Of a stretch of DNA of 52,621 bases, positions 40,999 through 50,490 are shown in pieces. Location of the stretch: contig BFEA01000001.1 of NCBI GenBank assembly GCA_003427395.1, positions 6,082,878 through 6,135,498 of the forward strand. Reading direction: 5' to 3'. A program made the translations under genes and the position numbers. The first letter of the stretch is position 1. Each line of letters starts with the position of its first letter. The notes beneath the pieces are model-generated. The model was not told the DNA's origin, ran no database searches, and saw nothing but the letters and a program-made list of their open reading frames with translations. This DNA comes from Chara braunii. Lineage: Eukaryota; Streptophyta; Charophyceae; Charales; Characeae.

Positions 40999-41484
40999 TT
41001 GCATATCTTCTTGCACGGTATCTACTTGAGGGTGATTGACTCTTACATGTCTGACGACCCTAGGTCCGAAACAATTATCAGTCCCCCAAGAGGGGAGGGT
41101 CCGGTCCCATGTCTCAGAGATGGCTACTGTCATTTGGTTGGGACGGACTTTGCTATGCAGGCTTTTCGGAAGCCTCTTTACGGAGATCGTTTTCTCGAGG
41201 TTTCTTACATCTATACTGGTGGGAGAGGACGGATTGAGATACAGATTGGAGCTACAGGCGACATCACTCTTGCGGAGGAGCTTTATCTCAGGAGCGTCGC
41301 AGACAAGGAGATGGCGAGATACATGGTCTATATCTGCAAGATTGATCTAGCAGCGCCTCTCGATATCAGCTATGTGGTTCCAGAGTCTATAGCCACGCGG
41401 GTTCTCAATGACGAGGTGCCAGACATGGAGTCCCAGACAACAATACTTAGTCACGAAGGGGTACCGCTTATTATCATTGATTGA
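40999..41484 (+). CDS. Unrecognised ORF 2 upstream of the LTR element
   Basis: 161 codons, but its start is not an ATG; the first in-frame ATG is at about 41047 (MSDDPRSETIISPPRGEG). Segments LRDGYCHLVGTDFAMQAFRKPL, VSYIYTGGRGRIEIQIGATGD and SVADKEMARYMVYICKID give a soluble mixed alpha/beta look. Unbroken. No family recognised. Spacing to ORF 1 is 88 bases. Confidence 0.45.
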   Translation: MHIFLHGIYLRVIDSYMSDDPRSETIISPPRGEGPVPCLRDGYCHLVGTDFAMQAFRKPLYGDRFLEVSYIYTGGRGRIEIQIGATGDITLAEELYLRSVADKEMARYMVYICKIDLAAPLDISYVVPESIATRVLNDEVPDMESQTTILSHEGVPLIIID

Positions 41485-41642
41485 GGTTCTCTCTTTTTAG
41501 TCACTATGATGTATTACGACATTATTATTTATTAGTGACTGCAACCCTCTGATGGCTGCTCCCTGCATACTCTGTGTACTACTCTTCAGTCTTGTATCTC
41601 TGGTCATACTCTTGCAGAGTTTGGTTTCTGGTCTTCTCATTT

Positions 41643-42004
41643 TGTCAGTGTCAATTGCTCTATGTTGCATATATGTTATTTTCCTTCTTATTTTACACAG
41701 GTTACACTCAAGGCAGCTTGAAGGACTCCTGGATGATAGAGATTCCGATGACCTTGGGTCTATCCTTTATACGGGGTTAGGTGCAGACGATAAACCCGAA
41801 TGCCTCACTATAAGCCGTATCGCCGCTGGCAGGAGGGATAACCCTGACTACTCGGCTGTATGACTAAGTGTGACTGCCTCTGAATACACCTTTATTTTTA
41901 TACCTATCAAAATCCTGCGTGACAGCCTGTCAGTCCTCCAACCCACAGAGCTCGGTCCGGGGAAGAACATCCAACCGGACCCTTGAAGCAGTGGGGGCGT
42001 GACA
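41643..42004 (+). repeat. 5' LTR (362 bp)
   Basis: About 92 percent identical to 48701-49062. Starts TGTCAGTGTCAATTG, ends GGGGGCGTGACA. Frames crossing it (41552-41863) are not genes. Confidence 0.82.
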
Positions 42005-42008
42005 AAAA

Positions 42009-42026
42009 TGGTGTCGTTGCCGGGGA
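42009..42026 (+). promoter_or_regulatory. Primer-binding site (tRNA-Asp type)
   Basis: TGGTGTCGTTGCCGGGGA, complementary to the 3' end of plant-type tRNA-Asp with one or two mismatches, 4 bases after the 5' LTR. Confidence 0.75.
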
Positions 42027-42262
42027 CTCAAAAATGTTGAGTTCTTGGGAGCGGACCTTGGTCACAATATTCTGTGACTAGGCAGCAGTCTAGCATATTT
42101 CGTACAAGGTCCGACTCAGGTCAGAAAGACTTTCAGCTGGAGGAGCCTCGAGAAGAGGGGCCTCTTGCAAAAGTCTATATGAAGTGATTCAGACCTGCAA
42201 GCAAGGATTTGAAATTTGTTTTCTGGACCCTTCGCTTGAAAAGACCATAAGTCAGAAACCAG

Positions 42263-42667
42263 ATGATGACTGAAGAATATAATGTCCTAGAAGCCCTAAC
42301 TCGTGTCACCTGCGGTGGTGCCTTCCCTTATATGTTTGTCAAATGCATTACTTGACAATGCGTAAAAAGTACAACTACTGTGCATGTGCTTGTCTCTAGA
42401 TTCCTCGACACTGATGATTATGATATTTGACCTTACATCCTAGAAGGGGCTGATCAGGACCCTAGTTTCTTTACCAACTGGGATGTCATAGTGAGGTGTA
42501 TCGAAGTAGAGAGGGATCAATTGAGACAACAAGGGATAGAGGCGAGTTGGAGCTTACTGCCTAGGATCTATGAGAAGNTTTCTGCCCCGCCAGTACCCAA
42601 AGGATTCTGTGAAAGTAGGAACTGGCAACCAATCATCAATGCAGCACTGAGGAGGCAAACCTGGTAA
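42263..42667 (+). pseudogene. Pre-gag domain copy R1
   Basis: 135 codons from ATG 42263, with in-frame TGA after VKCIT and after DYDI, and one N (42578). Shows CGGAFPY, VHVLVSRFLDTDDYDI, ASWSLLPR, PPVPKGFCESRNWQPIINAALRR. The same order of motifs occurs in R2-R5. Function unknown; no known gag or pol domain matches. Confidence 0.65.
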
Positions 42668-42674
42668 GTAGTCA

Positions 42675-43070
42675 ATGTCAGCAGTAACGAAAGCGATAGA
42701 GGCGCCGACGAGGATCACGGCTGGGGGTGCCTTCCCATACGTCATTGAGAGGTGTGTGACTTGTGAGCACGACCCAGTGATCTTGTACGTCCTTGTAGCT
42801 CGGTTTCTTGATACGGATGACTATGATGTGAGGCCATACGTAGCTGCTGAGACAAGGAGAGGGATCGATTATGAGGCATGTTGGATAGTTGCTGCTGAGT
42901 ATGTCCTGGATGAAAGGCTGTTGTTGAGACAACGAGGGAAGAAAGTGACTTGGAGTGTCTTGCCTAGAGAGTTTGAGAGATTCCCAAGTCCGCTTGTGCC
43001 CGCTAGCTTCTGCGACGGAAAGGACTGGGGCCCAATCCTCAACGCGGTACTTAGGGACCGAGTGTGGTGA
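42675..43070 (+). CDS. Pre-gag domain copy R2 (intact, 131 residues)
   Basis: ATG 42675 lies 7 bases after the R1 stop. Motifs in order: AGGAFPYVIERCVT (residues 17-30), LYVLVARFLDTDDYDVRPYV (38-57), a helical middle with LDERLLLRQRGKKVTWSVLP, FERFPSPLVPASFCDGKDW, and PILNAVLRDRVW at the end. The best reference copy of the domain. Conserved Trp, Pro and Gly residues and the (Y/H)(V/I)LV strand suggest a small globular fold. Family unknown to me. Confidence 0.65.
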   Translation: MSAVTKAIEAPTRITAGGAFPYVIERCVTCEHDPVILYVLVARFLDTDDYDVRPYVAAETRRGIDYEACWIVAAEYVLDERLLLRQRGKKVTWSVLPREFERFPSPLVPASFCDGKDWGPILNAVLRDRVW

Positions 43071-43073
43071 ATC

Positions 43074-43409
43074 ATGCCAAGAGATGTCTACATTCCTGAT
43101 GACGGAGAGACCTTCTGCTTTGAGGTCTATCTAGATGAGCAACGAGCGACTGTCGTCGGGGCCGTGAGAGGATGCAACACTAGGCTAGGTAGACATGATG
43201 AGATTGGCATGGTAGAGCACTACCTTGAGCTTACGCGGGCGGCTGCTTTTAGAGCAATTACGGATCAGACTAAGATTAGGCATCTGCTGGATTGCAAGAG
43301 TTCGAACGGCAGGAGAGTGATGCTGCATGCGAGGGATGAGACCATCCTATCCAGACAGCATCCTGCAGACAGTCTGGCTAGAGGCGCTAGGAGCATCCCA
43401 AGGCAATGA
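43074..43409 (+). CDS. Small ORF between R2 and R3
   Basis: 111 codons, ATG three bases after the R2 stop (TGA ATC ATG). Segments FCFEVYLDEQRATVVGAVRG and RHDEIGMVEHYLELTRAAAF are protein-like. It lacks the pre-gag domain motifs, so it is a different domain or a diverged insert. Its tight spacing suggests the same transcript. Confidence 0.45.
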   Translation: MPRDVYIPDDGETFCFEVYLDEQRATVVGAVRGCNTRLGRHDEIGMVEHYLELTRAAAFRAITDQTKIRHLLDCKSSNGRRVMLHARDETILSRQHPADSLARGARSIPRQ

Positions 43410-43429
43410 TATTGGAATGTGAAAACTCT

Positions 43430-43930
43430 ATGTCAATTGCAGACGTAACCATTGGTAGAGGATGGTAAGATAAAGTAACTGAGACAGACAGTCCGTTCGA
43501 GATATTGAGACACGACGTCTGTAAGGAAGGACGTTTAGTATTCTATGTTCTAGTGGTCAGATTTCTCAAGACTGACGAACTTGACGTGAGGGTTTATGCT
43601 CGAGAAGGAATAAAAGAGGAAGAAGGTTATTTAGAGTGCCTGAGGAGAGTATACATTCACCTCTCGAGGATAAGGGAACTGCTTCGAAGCTTGCATGGGA
43701 AAGTGACTTGGGGAAAACGAGTCAGACAATTTGAAAGACTCCTTAATTTTCTGACTACGGATAGCTTCATTGACAGGACAGACTTGGCGCCTCTTCTAGA
43801 ATCTATTGCTGTGGTTGGCAAGGCAAGAGAGAATGACCTAGTCATGCGACCAAAGACGTTGTTTTTCGATACCTTTGTACGTCGGTTCGAAATTCAAGAC
43901 GAAGCTTCTCCTGAATTTTCCCTCACCTGA
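43430..43930 (+). pseudogene. Pre-gag domain copy R3 (most diverged)
   Basis: ATG 43430, TAA after GRGW at about 43466, then continuous. Shows PFEILRHDVC, VFYVLVVRFLKTDELDVRVY, LLRSLHGKVTWGKRVRQFER and TTDSFIDRTDLAPLLES, in the family's order but with an altered C-terminal half and an extra 50 residues. It may have changed function or be decaying. Confidence 0.55.
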
Positions 43931-43949
43931 CAATGGAAAGGAACTTGTT

Positions 43950-44513
43950 ATGGCTGAGGAGAACGCTGGTTTCCTAGGAAGCAGGCATATTTGGGAGAAA
44001 GCTGAAGGAAGGGAACTACCAGATATTAATTCTTCGGTCATCTCGCGCTTACTTAGGGATTTAGAGCCCCTCACGGTAGGAGGGGCATTTCCTTATAAGA
44101 TTGAGAGATACACTGTCTTAGCCATACCTGAAGCAGAGAAGAAGGTGTATGTGTTAGTAACTCGCTTCTTAGAGACTGTTGAGTACGGCATGCGTATATA
44201 CTCTCCAGTGACTAGGGAGATCAGGAGGCAGCATACAGGGTGCCACGAGTGGGCACTCAGTCACGTCTACAAATACAGGGACGAACTCAAGAAGGAACTT
44301 GAAGGCAAGAGGGTTACCTGGAGTGTGGAACCTACTGAGCATGAGAATTTTCCAAGTCCTCCTATTCCGGATAGTTTCGCCAATGGTGAGAATTGGGAGC
44401 CGATCCTCAATACTGTTTTAAGAGATAGGAAGTGGAGCAGTGTCAACATTGACGACTCAGAATTGGAAGACTTGGTAGGAACAGGACATGGGGGGTCTCT
44501 AAGGACTAGGTGA
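43950..44513 (+). CDS. Pre-gag domain copy R4 (intact, 187 residues)
   Basis: ATG 43950 is the first in-frame methionine. An N-terminal extension of about 45 residues (GFLGSRHIWEKAEGREL...) precedes the domain: TVGGAFPYKIERYTV, VYVLVTRFLETVEYGMRIY, LEGKRVTWSVEPTEHENFPSPPIP, DSFANGENWEPILNTVLRDRKW. The stop overlaps the next start (TGATG). Confidence 0.65.
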   Translation: MAEENAGFLGSRHIWEKAEGRELPDINSSVISRLLRDLEPLTVGGAFPYKIERYTVLAIPEAEKKVYVLVTRFLETVEYGMRIYSPVTREIRRQHTGCHEWALSHVYKYRDELKKELEGKRVTWSVEPTEHENFPSPPIPDSFANGENWEPILNTVLRDRKWSSVNIDDSELEDLVGTGHGGSLRTR

Positions 44514-44935
44514 TGTCAGGTTATTGCCCGGTAATCACGGCGACTCTTGACGCTCTAGTTCCTTTTACCAGTGGAGGAGTTTTTCCCTACAAGATAGAGC
44601 GCTGTGTATCCCTGGAGGAGAAGCACGCACCTGGGAAGGCGTATATCCTTGTAATGAAGTTCCTTGACACTGGTGAGTACGATATCCGACCCTATGTTCC
44701 CTCATTAAGAGAGAAAGGGACAGATCGCGAGTCTTTTCGAAGCTAGATTAGTAATACAGTTGATAAAGAAAAGAGAGAGTTTGAAAGAAAAGCGTCAAGA
44801 GTAGTTAGTAGTTTAATACTGACTGTGTTTGACAGGTTCCCTGAGCCAGTTTTGCCTGAAAGTTTTACTGACGGAAGAAACTGGGAACCGATTTTAAATG
44901 CAATCCTAAGAGAGAAAAAGTTCGGGAAGAAGTAG
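44513..44935 (+). pseudogene. Pre-gag domain copy R5
   Basis: ATG 44513 overlaps the R4 stop. SGGVFPYKIERCVS, AYILVMKFLDTGEYDIRPYV, then TAG at 44744, then in the same frame FDRFPEPVLPESFTDGRNW and PILNAILREKKF. The middle is diverged (Lys/Arg/Ser-rich). gag starts 25 bases later. Confidence 0.6.
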
Positions 44936-44960
44936 GAGCATAACTAGTAAGCTAGGCAAG

Positions 44961-46946
44961 ATGGTCAGAGAATCGAACGCACGACAAAACGGTGCTAGTT
45001 CCTCCGCAGGGGACGGAGAAGTGACCACTACCGCTGTTCTACAAGAAATGTTGAACAGGATAAAGGTCATGAAGACTGGGATGGACACTATGAATGTCCG
45101 GTTCGATCTTCCGAGAGCCAAGGTACCTCCAGAGAACATACCCTGCTTTGATGGAACCAAGGTTAGGGAGTTTCTGAAAGATTATGATGTCTTTGGTATG
45201 AGCCACGGTTGGTCTGACAAACAAAAGTTGAAGGCTCTACTGGCCTATGTTGAACCAAAGATGAGGGTGTCAGTGACAAAGACGACACAAGGGCTGACAA
45301 CATGGGTCGAGGTTAGACAAAAGATGCTGGAGGAATACGCGAAGTGTGACGTCCCAACGACCATGCAAAATTTGTTGGAAATGCGACGTTCTAAGTATGC
45401 AACCCTCGACCAATTTCTAAAAGATTTTGAGCGGGTTGTGCGGAGAGTACCCTTCCTAGATGGGGCCCAGAAGTGTCATGTCCTGCTAACTAATTTTGCA
45501 GAGGATAAAAGAAAGGGTGTGGTAAGTCGCGCTGCCCATTACCCTCTGAAGTGGGATGAAGGAGTTGAGATGGTCCGTGAGCTACCTTCGGTGTCAAACC
45601 GGAAATGGTCTCTGGAACAGATGAAAGCAATCACTAGTGCAAAAGAGGGAAATGTTGAGGCAGTTACGGGAGGGAACTTGAAGGCCGAGGAGATCCTTGG
45701 TCTTCTCGTTAAGCTTGGTAGCTTCGAAAAGATAACCCTTCCTGCCCCAGCGACTCAAACACTTGTTGGAGCCGAAAAAGGTAAGGTAAAAAGAAAGAAG
45801 GAGAAACAAAAGGAAAAGAGTGAAAGTGAGAGCGAGAGTAGTGATGAGGAAGACGCTAGGCAAAGGAGAAAAGAAAGACAAAAGAAGAAGCGCGACCGGG
45901 ATCGGAAGAGAGATAATAAGAGCCGAGATTGACAAAGGAGAGATGGTCCCTTCCGATGTTATTATTGTGACAAGGAAGACCATACTCTAACCCGGTGCCC
46001 AACGTTAGAGAAAAAACTCGAAGAAGGGATTGTCAAGAAGAATGTCAATGGACATATCTGTGATGCCAATTGGAACAAGGTGGACTTCCGAGTCAAAGGA
46101 GGGATGCGAGCGGTAATCCTAGAAAAGGCTAAGGCCAATAAGGATAAAAAGAAGAAGGCTAGGGTTAATGTTATCACCTTTGATGGTATGCTACCTCCGG
46201 AAATAGTGGCTCGAGACGACAGTCATGGAAGTCAAAACCTGAATGTATCTCATATCAGCCAAAAGGAGGTTGAAGAGAAAAAGCGGGAGAAGGCTCAAAG
46301 AGAGCTAGACCAGTTGATCGATGGGACCAAGGACCTAGTGAAGGAAGGGAAAGGAAAGAAAGCTATCGGAAAAAAGAGGAAGGTGGTCTTGAGATCCGAG
46401 GCCGAGGAAGGGATCTCGATAGATGAAGTAGTAAAGAAATTACTCGAGGAGACCGAGATCACCTTATCCTGGAAAGAGGCAGTTGCCTTGGTACCCAAAT
46501 TTAGGGAAGAACTTAAGAAGATGGTTGAGAGGCGGAAGGTAGAGATCAATAGCCTAAGGCTCTTCCCTCAGCATGTGGAAAGAGCTCCGTCTGGTACCAA
46601 GATAAGGTTTGACAACATGTCGTGCGGATATTTGAATATCTTCGTAAATGACGTGAAAGTCAGTGCTTTAGTGGACTCTGAGGCCGAGATGGTGCTCATA
46701 TCCTCGGTCACAATGAGGCCATGTGGGCTCGGGATAGACATGAAGGTCAATCATCAACTTTCCTATATAGCTGGATTCCTACCTTTGGAAAGTTTTATTA
46801 ATGATTTGCCTATTCGGATTGAGACTTTACGGACCGAGATCCTTAGTTTTGTGGTCCCCAACTTGGATCATGACTGCATTCTCGGAGTCCCTTTCCTACA
46901 TAGGATGACGGCTTGTGCGTTCTTCGGCCATGATAGGGCGGCCTGA
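44961..46946 (+). pseudogene. Gag-protease polyprotein (one in-frame TGA)
   Basis: ATG 44961. Helical N-terminus, capsid-like region (IPCFDGTKVREFLKDYDVF; LTTWVEVRQKMLEEYAKCD; YATLDQFLKDFERVV), a charged linker (KRKKEKQKEKSESESES), TGA at 45930, then in the same frame the zinc knuckle CYYCDKEDHTLTRC (C-x2-C-x4-H-x4-C, 45957-45998). A long Lys/Glu region follows, then a retropepsin-like domain: ALVDSEAEMVLIS at about 46665-46700 (the usual D-T/S-G reads D-S-E) and CILGVPFLHRM near 46880. The loss of the active-site Gly and the TGA suggest an inactive copy. Stop at 46946. Confidence 0.75.
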
Positions 46947-47281
46947 CTCTCTCTCCAAGATCTTAACACTGGTAAAAAACAGACATTTTGATAAGTGAAA
47001 GGCATCATCCTCGACATCAGCGACATGCTAACTCTCTTAAGCATGGAGAATCTGACAAGCTGATTGAGGAAGTACGAGCAAAACTGAAAGAAAGTGGAAT
47101 AATAGACGAGAAGACAACGATTAGAGTGAATGATATCGAGAAGATGCTCAAGCTCCTGGATAAAGAGAAAGAGTTGGGCGACAAGAGAGAGATGGAAGGG
47201 TTCAAGGATGTTGTGAGGGCGGCAAAAACGGGGATAATCCAACTCACCTTCTCTACAGTTAGGCCTTTTTTAGGAAAATAG
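46947..47281 (+). pseudogene. Protease-to-RT connector
   Basis: The frame moves twice (near 46950 and 46985), then a 98-codon block is open to 47281: Lys/Glu-rich with VRVNDIEKMLKLLDKEKEL, KREMEGFKDVVRAAK and LTFSTVRPF. It continues in the -1 frame as RKIVTGSKRKYKRKD into the RT block. The junction is a TTTTTTA heptamer (see findings). Confidence 0.55.
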
Positions 47282-48522
47282 TCACCGGGTCTAAGAGGAA
47301 GTATAAGCGCAAAGACGTTAAGAAGAATCCGGTGGCCGTCCTGATAGAGAAGGATTACAATGAGGCATTGGAAAAGGAAAAAAAGATAATTAAAAGATTA
47401 AGAGAGGCTGCATTAAAAGGAGGAAGAATTACCCCACAGAGGTTCAAGATAATGAAGGTAGGAGCCGATGACTTCCTTCTGTCGGCTGAGAGGGATCTCA
47501 TATATGAATTATGTCAGAAGTACAGTGGTGCCTTTTCCTTTAATGATGAGGAGAGGGGACGACTGGACGTTAACATGATCAAGATGGTCAAGATCTGGAC
47601 CGTTCCTCACACGCATTGGAACGACAGACCCACAAAGTACGCTCAAAAGGAAGAAAAAGAGGTAATGGAGTACATAAACCAAAAGATCGCCTCCAACGTT
47701 GAGGAACCAGCAGATGGAGCTTACGCTAATCACTGGTCTTGCTTTTGGAAGCCAGGTGGTGGTCTGCGCTGGATACAGAACTTGCAAAAGTTGAATTCGG
47801 TAACGGTTCGCGATGCGCGTAGCTTACCCAACGCGGATCTATTGGCCGTGTCTTTTACCGGAAGGAGCATCTACTTCCTAATAGACTTGTACTCTGGCTA
47901 TGACCAATTCCCGATAGATCCTACTAGTCGACCAATGACCGCCATGCATACACCTAGAGACCTCATACAAATGTGTGTAGTGCCTCAAGGGTGGACGAAT
48001 GGGGTCGCGGTCATCAAGCGAGACATGCTGAAGGTCATGGAGGACATATGCCCAAAGGTTACGTTTCCATACATTGACGACAATCTAGTTAAAGGACCAA
48101 NGGAAAAGGATGAAACTTTAGTGAATGGTCGAGTCAGGCGGTTCGTATGGGAACATGCGCAGGGAGTGGCGAAAGTACTAGAAAGGCTGACTAAGTACAA
48201 CCTAACGGCCAGCGGACCGAAATCATTACTGTTCCAAAGGGAGGTAACGATCTTGGGTTTTAGGTGCTTGGGTTTTAGGTGCTTCTTGGAAGGAAGGAGC
48301 CCCGATCCGAAGAAGGTGGATAAACTCTTCAATTGACGTATGCCTCTAAAAACGGTTGGGGAAGTAAGGAGCTTCCTAGGGGTCTGCAGCTTCTGGCGGA
48401 TCTTCATCCCCGGGTTTGCCAAGATAGCCGAGCCCCTTAGAGAGATGGTGCGACAAGGAGCTAGCTTAAGGTGGTCTGACCAAAGAGAGAAGGCTGCGTG
48501 GACACTTCAAGATAAGTTATGA
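47282..48522 (+). pseudogene. Reverse transcriptase (Ty3/gypsy type)
   Basis: One frame from 47272 to 48522 with TGA at 48334. Features: FNDEERGRLD, IWTVPHTHWNDRP, EEPADGAYANHWSCFWKPGGGLR, DLYSGYDQFPI (motif A, about 47887), VPQGWTNGVAV (motif B), YIDD (motif C, 48070-48081), a duplicated LGFRC (12 or so bases repeated at about 48258), and VGEVRSFLGVCSFWRIFIPGFA (connection). One N at 48101. Catalytic Asp residues are kept, but the TGA and the missing integrase imply a dead copy. Confidence 0.78.
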
Positions 48523-48700
48523 GATGGCGGGGTCGTACTAGGAGTACCCTACTTCGACGATGAAAGGGAGAGGCCATTCATCATTGAAGCCGACTGTGGC
48601 CCGATAGCATTAGGAAAAGTGCTCGTGCAGCGAGATGAAAATGGTAAGGAAAGGTCACTCAGATTTGAAAGTCGAACACTTAATTCAGTTGAGAGAGGCT
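48523..48700 (+). pseudogene. RNase H domain, truncated
   Basis: After TGA 48520 the RT frame continues GVPYFDDERERPFIIEADCGP and LGKVLVQRDENGKERSLRFESRTLNSVER, the start of a Ty3/gypsy RNase H. It stops abruptly where the 3' LTR begins at 48701. The rest of RNase H and integrase are absent. Confidence 0.75.
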
Positions 48701-49062
48701 TGTCAGTGTCAATTGCTCTATGATGCATGTATGTTATTTTCCTCCTTATTTTACACATGTTACACTCAAGGCAGCTTGAAGGACTCCTGGATGATAGGGA
48801 CTCAGGTGACCTTGGGTCTATCCTTTATACGGGGTCAGGTGCAGGCGATAAACCCAAACGCCTCACTCTAAGTCGTGTTGCCGCTGGCAGGAGGGATAAC
48901 CCTGACTACTCGGTTGTATGACTAAGTGTGACTGCCTCTGAATGCATCTCTATTTTTATACCTATCAAAATCCTGCGTGACATCCTGCCAGTCCTCCAAC
49001 CCACTGAGCTCCGTCCGAGGAAGAACATCCAACCGGACCCTTGAAGGACTGGGGGCGCGACA
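48701..49062 (+). repeat. 3' LTR (362 bp)
   Basis: Direct partner of 41643-42004. Ends GGGGGCGCGACA. No polypurine tract of its own precedes it, because the coding sequence is joined directly to the LTR. Confidence 0.82.
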
Positions 49063-49805
49063 CCGTAACCAAACTAACACTGTATGTTGCTACTCTACCA
49101 CTTCTCATGAAGCTACCTCGTCCATATGTGGTTATCCATGACCAACTTTCCAAAGTGCCAGACATATAGGCTAGAGGGCATGGGGGAGGCGGGAGGGCAA
49201 ACAAAATGCAAGCACACCAAGCAGTCAAACAAAAGAAATGAGTTCCAAGAGGATGCCAAAACTAGGTAGACAAAAAAAGCATCAAAGCATGCCAAAACCA
49301 AGCAAGCAAAAAAACATCAAGGCAAAAGAGTAGTGAGGTGAACCATAGGTTGGAGGGCACGGGGGAGGTTGGAGGGAAGACAACATGCAAACACATTAAA
49401 CAGACACACCAGAAAAAAATACGAGTCTCACAAAAATCAAAAGACCGGAAAACAAAAAAACTTGTGATGATAGATTGTTTCGTCAGACTTGCACCAACTT
49501 TGACGAGAAAATGGGATTATATTTGGAGAAGGACGACATCATGACAGGTTTAAACTAACCCTGGGACTGGTGAGGTCTTTTTTTGGGCCATTGGAACCCA
49601 GTGATGTTTTCATTGTCTGATTTTCATAGCATTTTTTTTCATTTAGAAAGAAAAGTGGTTTTGTGGGCCTTGTGGTACAAAAGGTGTGTGCATTCAAGAG
49701 AAAAGGTCAAGATAGAAGGTGAGGAAATATCAGATATCATTTAACATTTTATACAAGCAAAAATTCGGGCTCAATGGGTAAAAACAAAAATTGTCTTAAA
49801 CTATG
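49063..49805. repeat. Non-coding with two copies of a GGAGGGCATGGGGGAGG repeat
   Basis: Copies at about 49165-49245 and 49345-49510 share ATAGG...GGAGGGCA(T/C)GGGGGAGG, AACAAAATGCAAGCACA and, in the longer copy, GATTGTTTCGTC. A third copy is at about 50870-51035. No gene. Confidence 0.6.
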
Positions 49806-50330
49806 TATCACCCGCGGTCATGACCGCAGGCTCGCTGACCACATGTGGTCAGGATCATGGTCACGGGGCCCAGCCGCGTGGCCCAAGTGCGTCTGCAAAC
49901 CCCCGACATTTTTAACTTCTAGGATACTAGGCGAAAAAACAAATATATACATGGTTTTGTAGGGTTTGAAAAACCCAACATTCCCAAATTTTTATTTTTA
50001 TTTTTTGATGTTTTTTGTGATTAAAAAAAAATACAAAAGGAAACAAACAAGTGTTAAAGTCATAAACAAGTTAAAAGAACATAATAAAGAAGAGAATTTT
50101 TTTTTCATTTTTTTCTGATTGCTGGTGGGATAACCATGGTGCACATATTTCTTTGATTCTTTTTTTCCCCTACATATGCAATTATAAAAGGCAAGAAAAA
50201 AAGAGATAACAAAAAACATAGATAATAAGCATTAATAACGAAAAGAAAAACCAAGGCCTTTTTATTTTTTTCCCTTTGTTTTTTTGTTTTTGATAGACAC
50301 AAATACTGTTTGATTGATTGATTGATTGAT
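49806..50330. other. Palindrome pair then AT-rich non-coding DNA
   Basis: Perfect palindromes GCGGTCATGACCGC (49814-49827) and CTGACCACATGTGGTCAG (49835-49852) lie 7 bases apart, followed by a GGGTTTGAAAAACCC core (about 49962-49977) like the one near 250, then homopolymer-rich DNA. Confidence 0.6.
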
Positions 50331-50399
50331 CAGAAAAAAAAATAAAAAACGAACGCGCTAGTTTGTGTGTGTGTCACTGTATGTGCGTGTGTGTGTGTG

Positions 50400-50472
<73 letters not shown>

Positions 50473-50490
50473 ACGTGCGTGCGTGTGTAA
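50310..50490. repeat. (GATT)n and (GT)n microsatellites
   Basis: GATT units at 50310-50330 and GT units at 50363-50488 with a few interruptions (GTGCATG, GCACGTGCG). Confidence 0.93.

Larger units (their letters stand above)
41643..49062 (+). mobile_element. LTR retrotransposon (Ty3/gypsy type), integrase deleted
   Basis: Two 362-bp direct repeats (41643-42004 and 48701-49062), both TGTCAG...GACA. After the 5' copy, four A and then TGGTGTCGTTGCCGGGGA (42009-42026), the tRNA-Asp-type primer site known from plant Athila/Tat-like elements. Order: five copies of an unknown domain, gag with CCHC, aspartic protease, RT with YIDD, start of RNase H. The sequence then jumps straight into the 3' LTR, so integrase and any 3' region are missing. 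No target duplication (CATTT versus CCGTA). The left LTR edge could therefore be a deletion breakpoint in a longer LTR. Confidence 0.8.

Noticed and set aside
41552-41863. Hydrophobic 103-codon frame that looks like a membrane protein
   Set aside because: It overlaps the 5' LTR, and the matching frame in the 3' LTR is not conserved.
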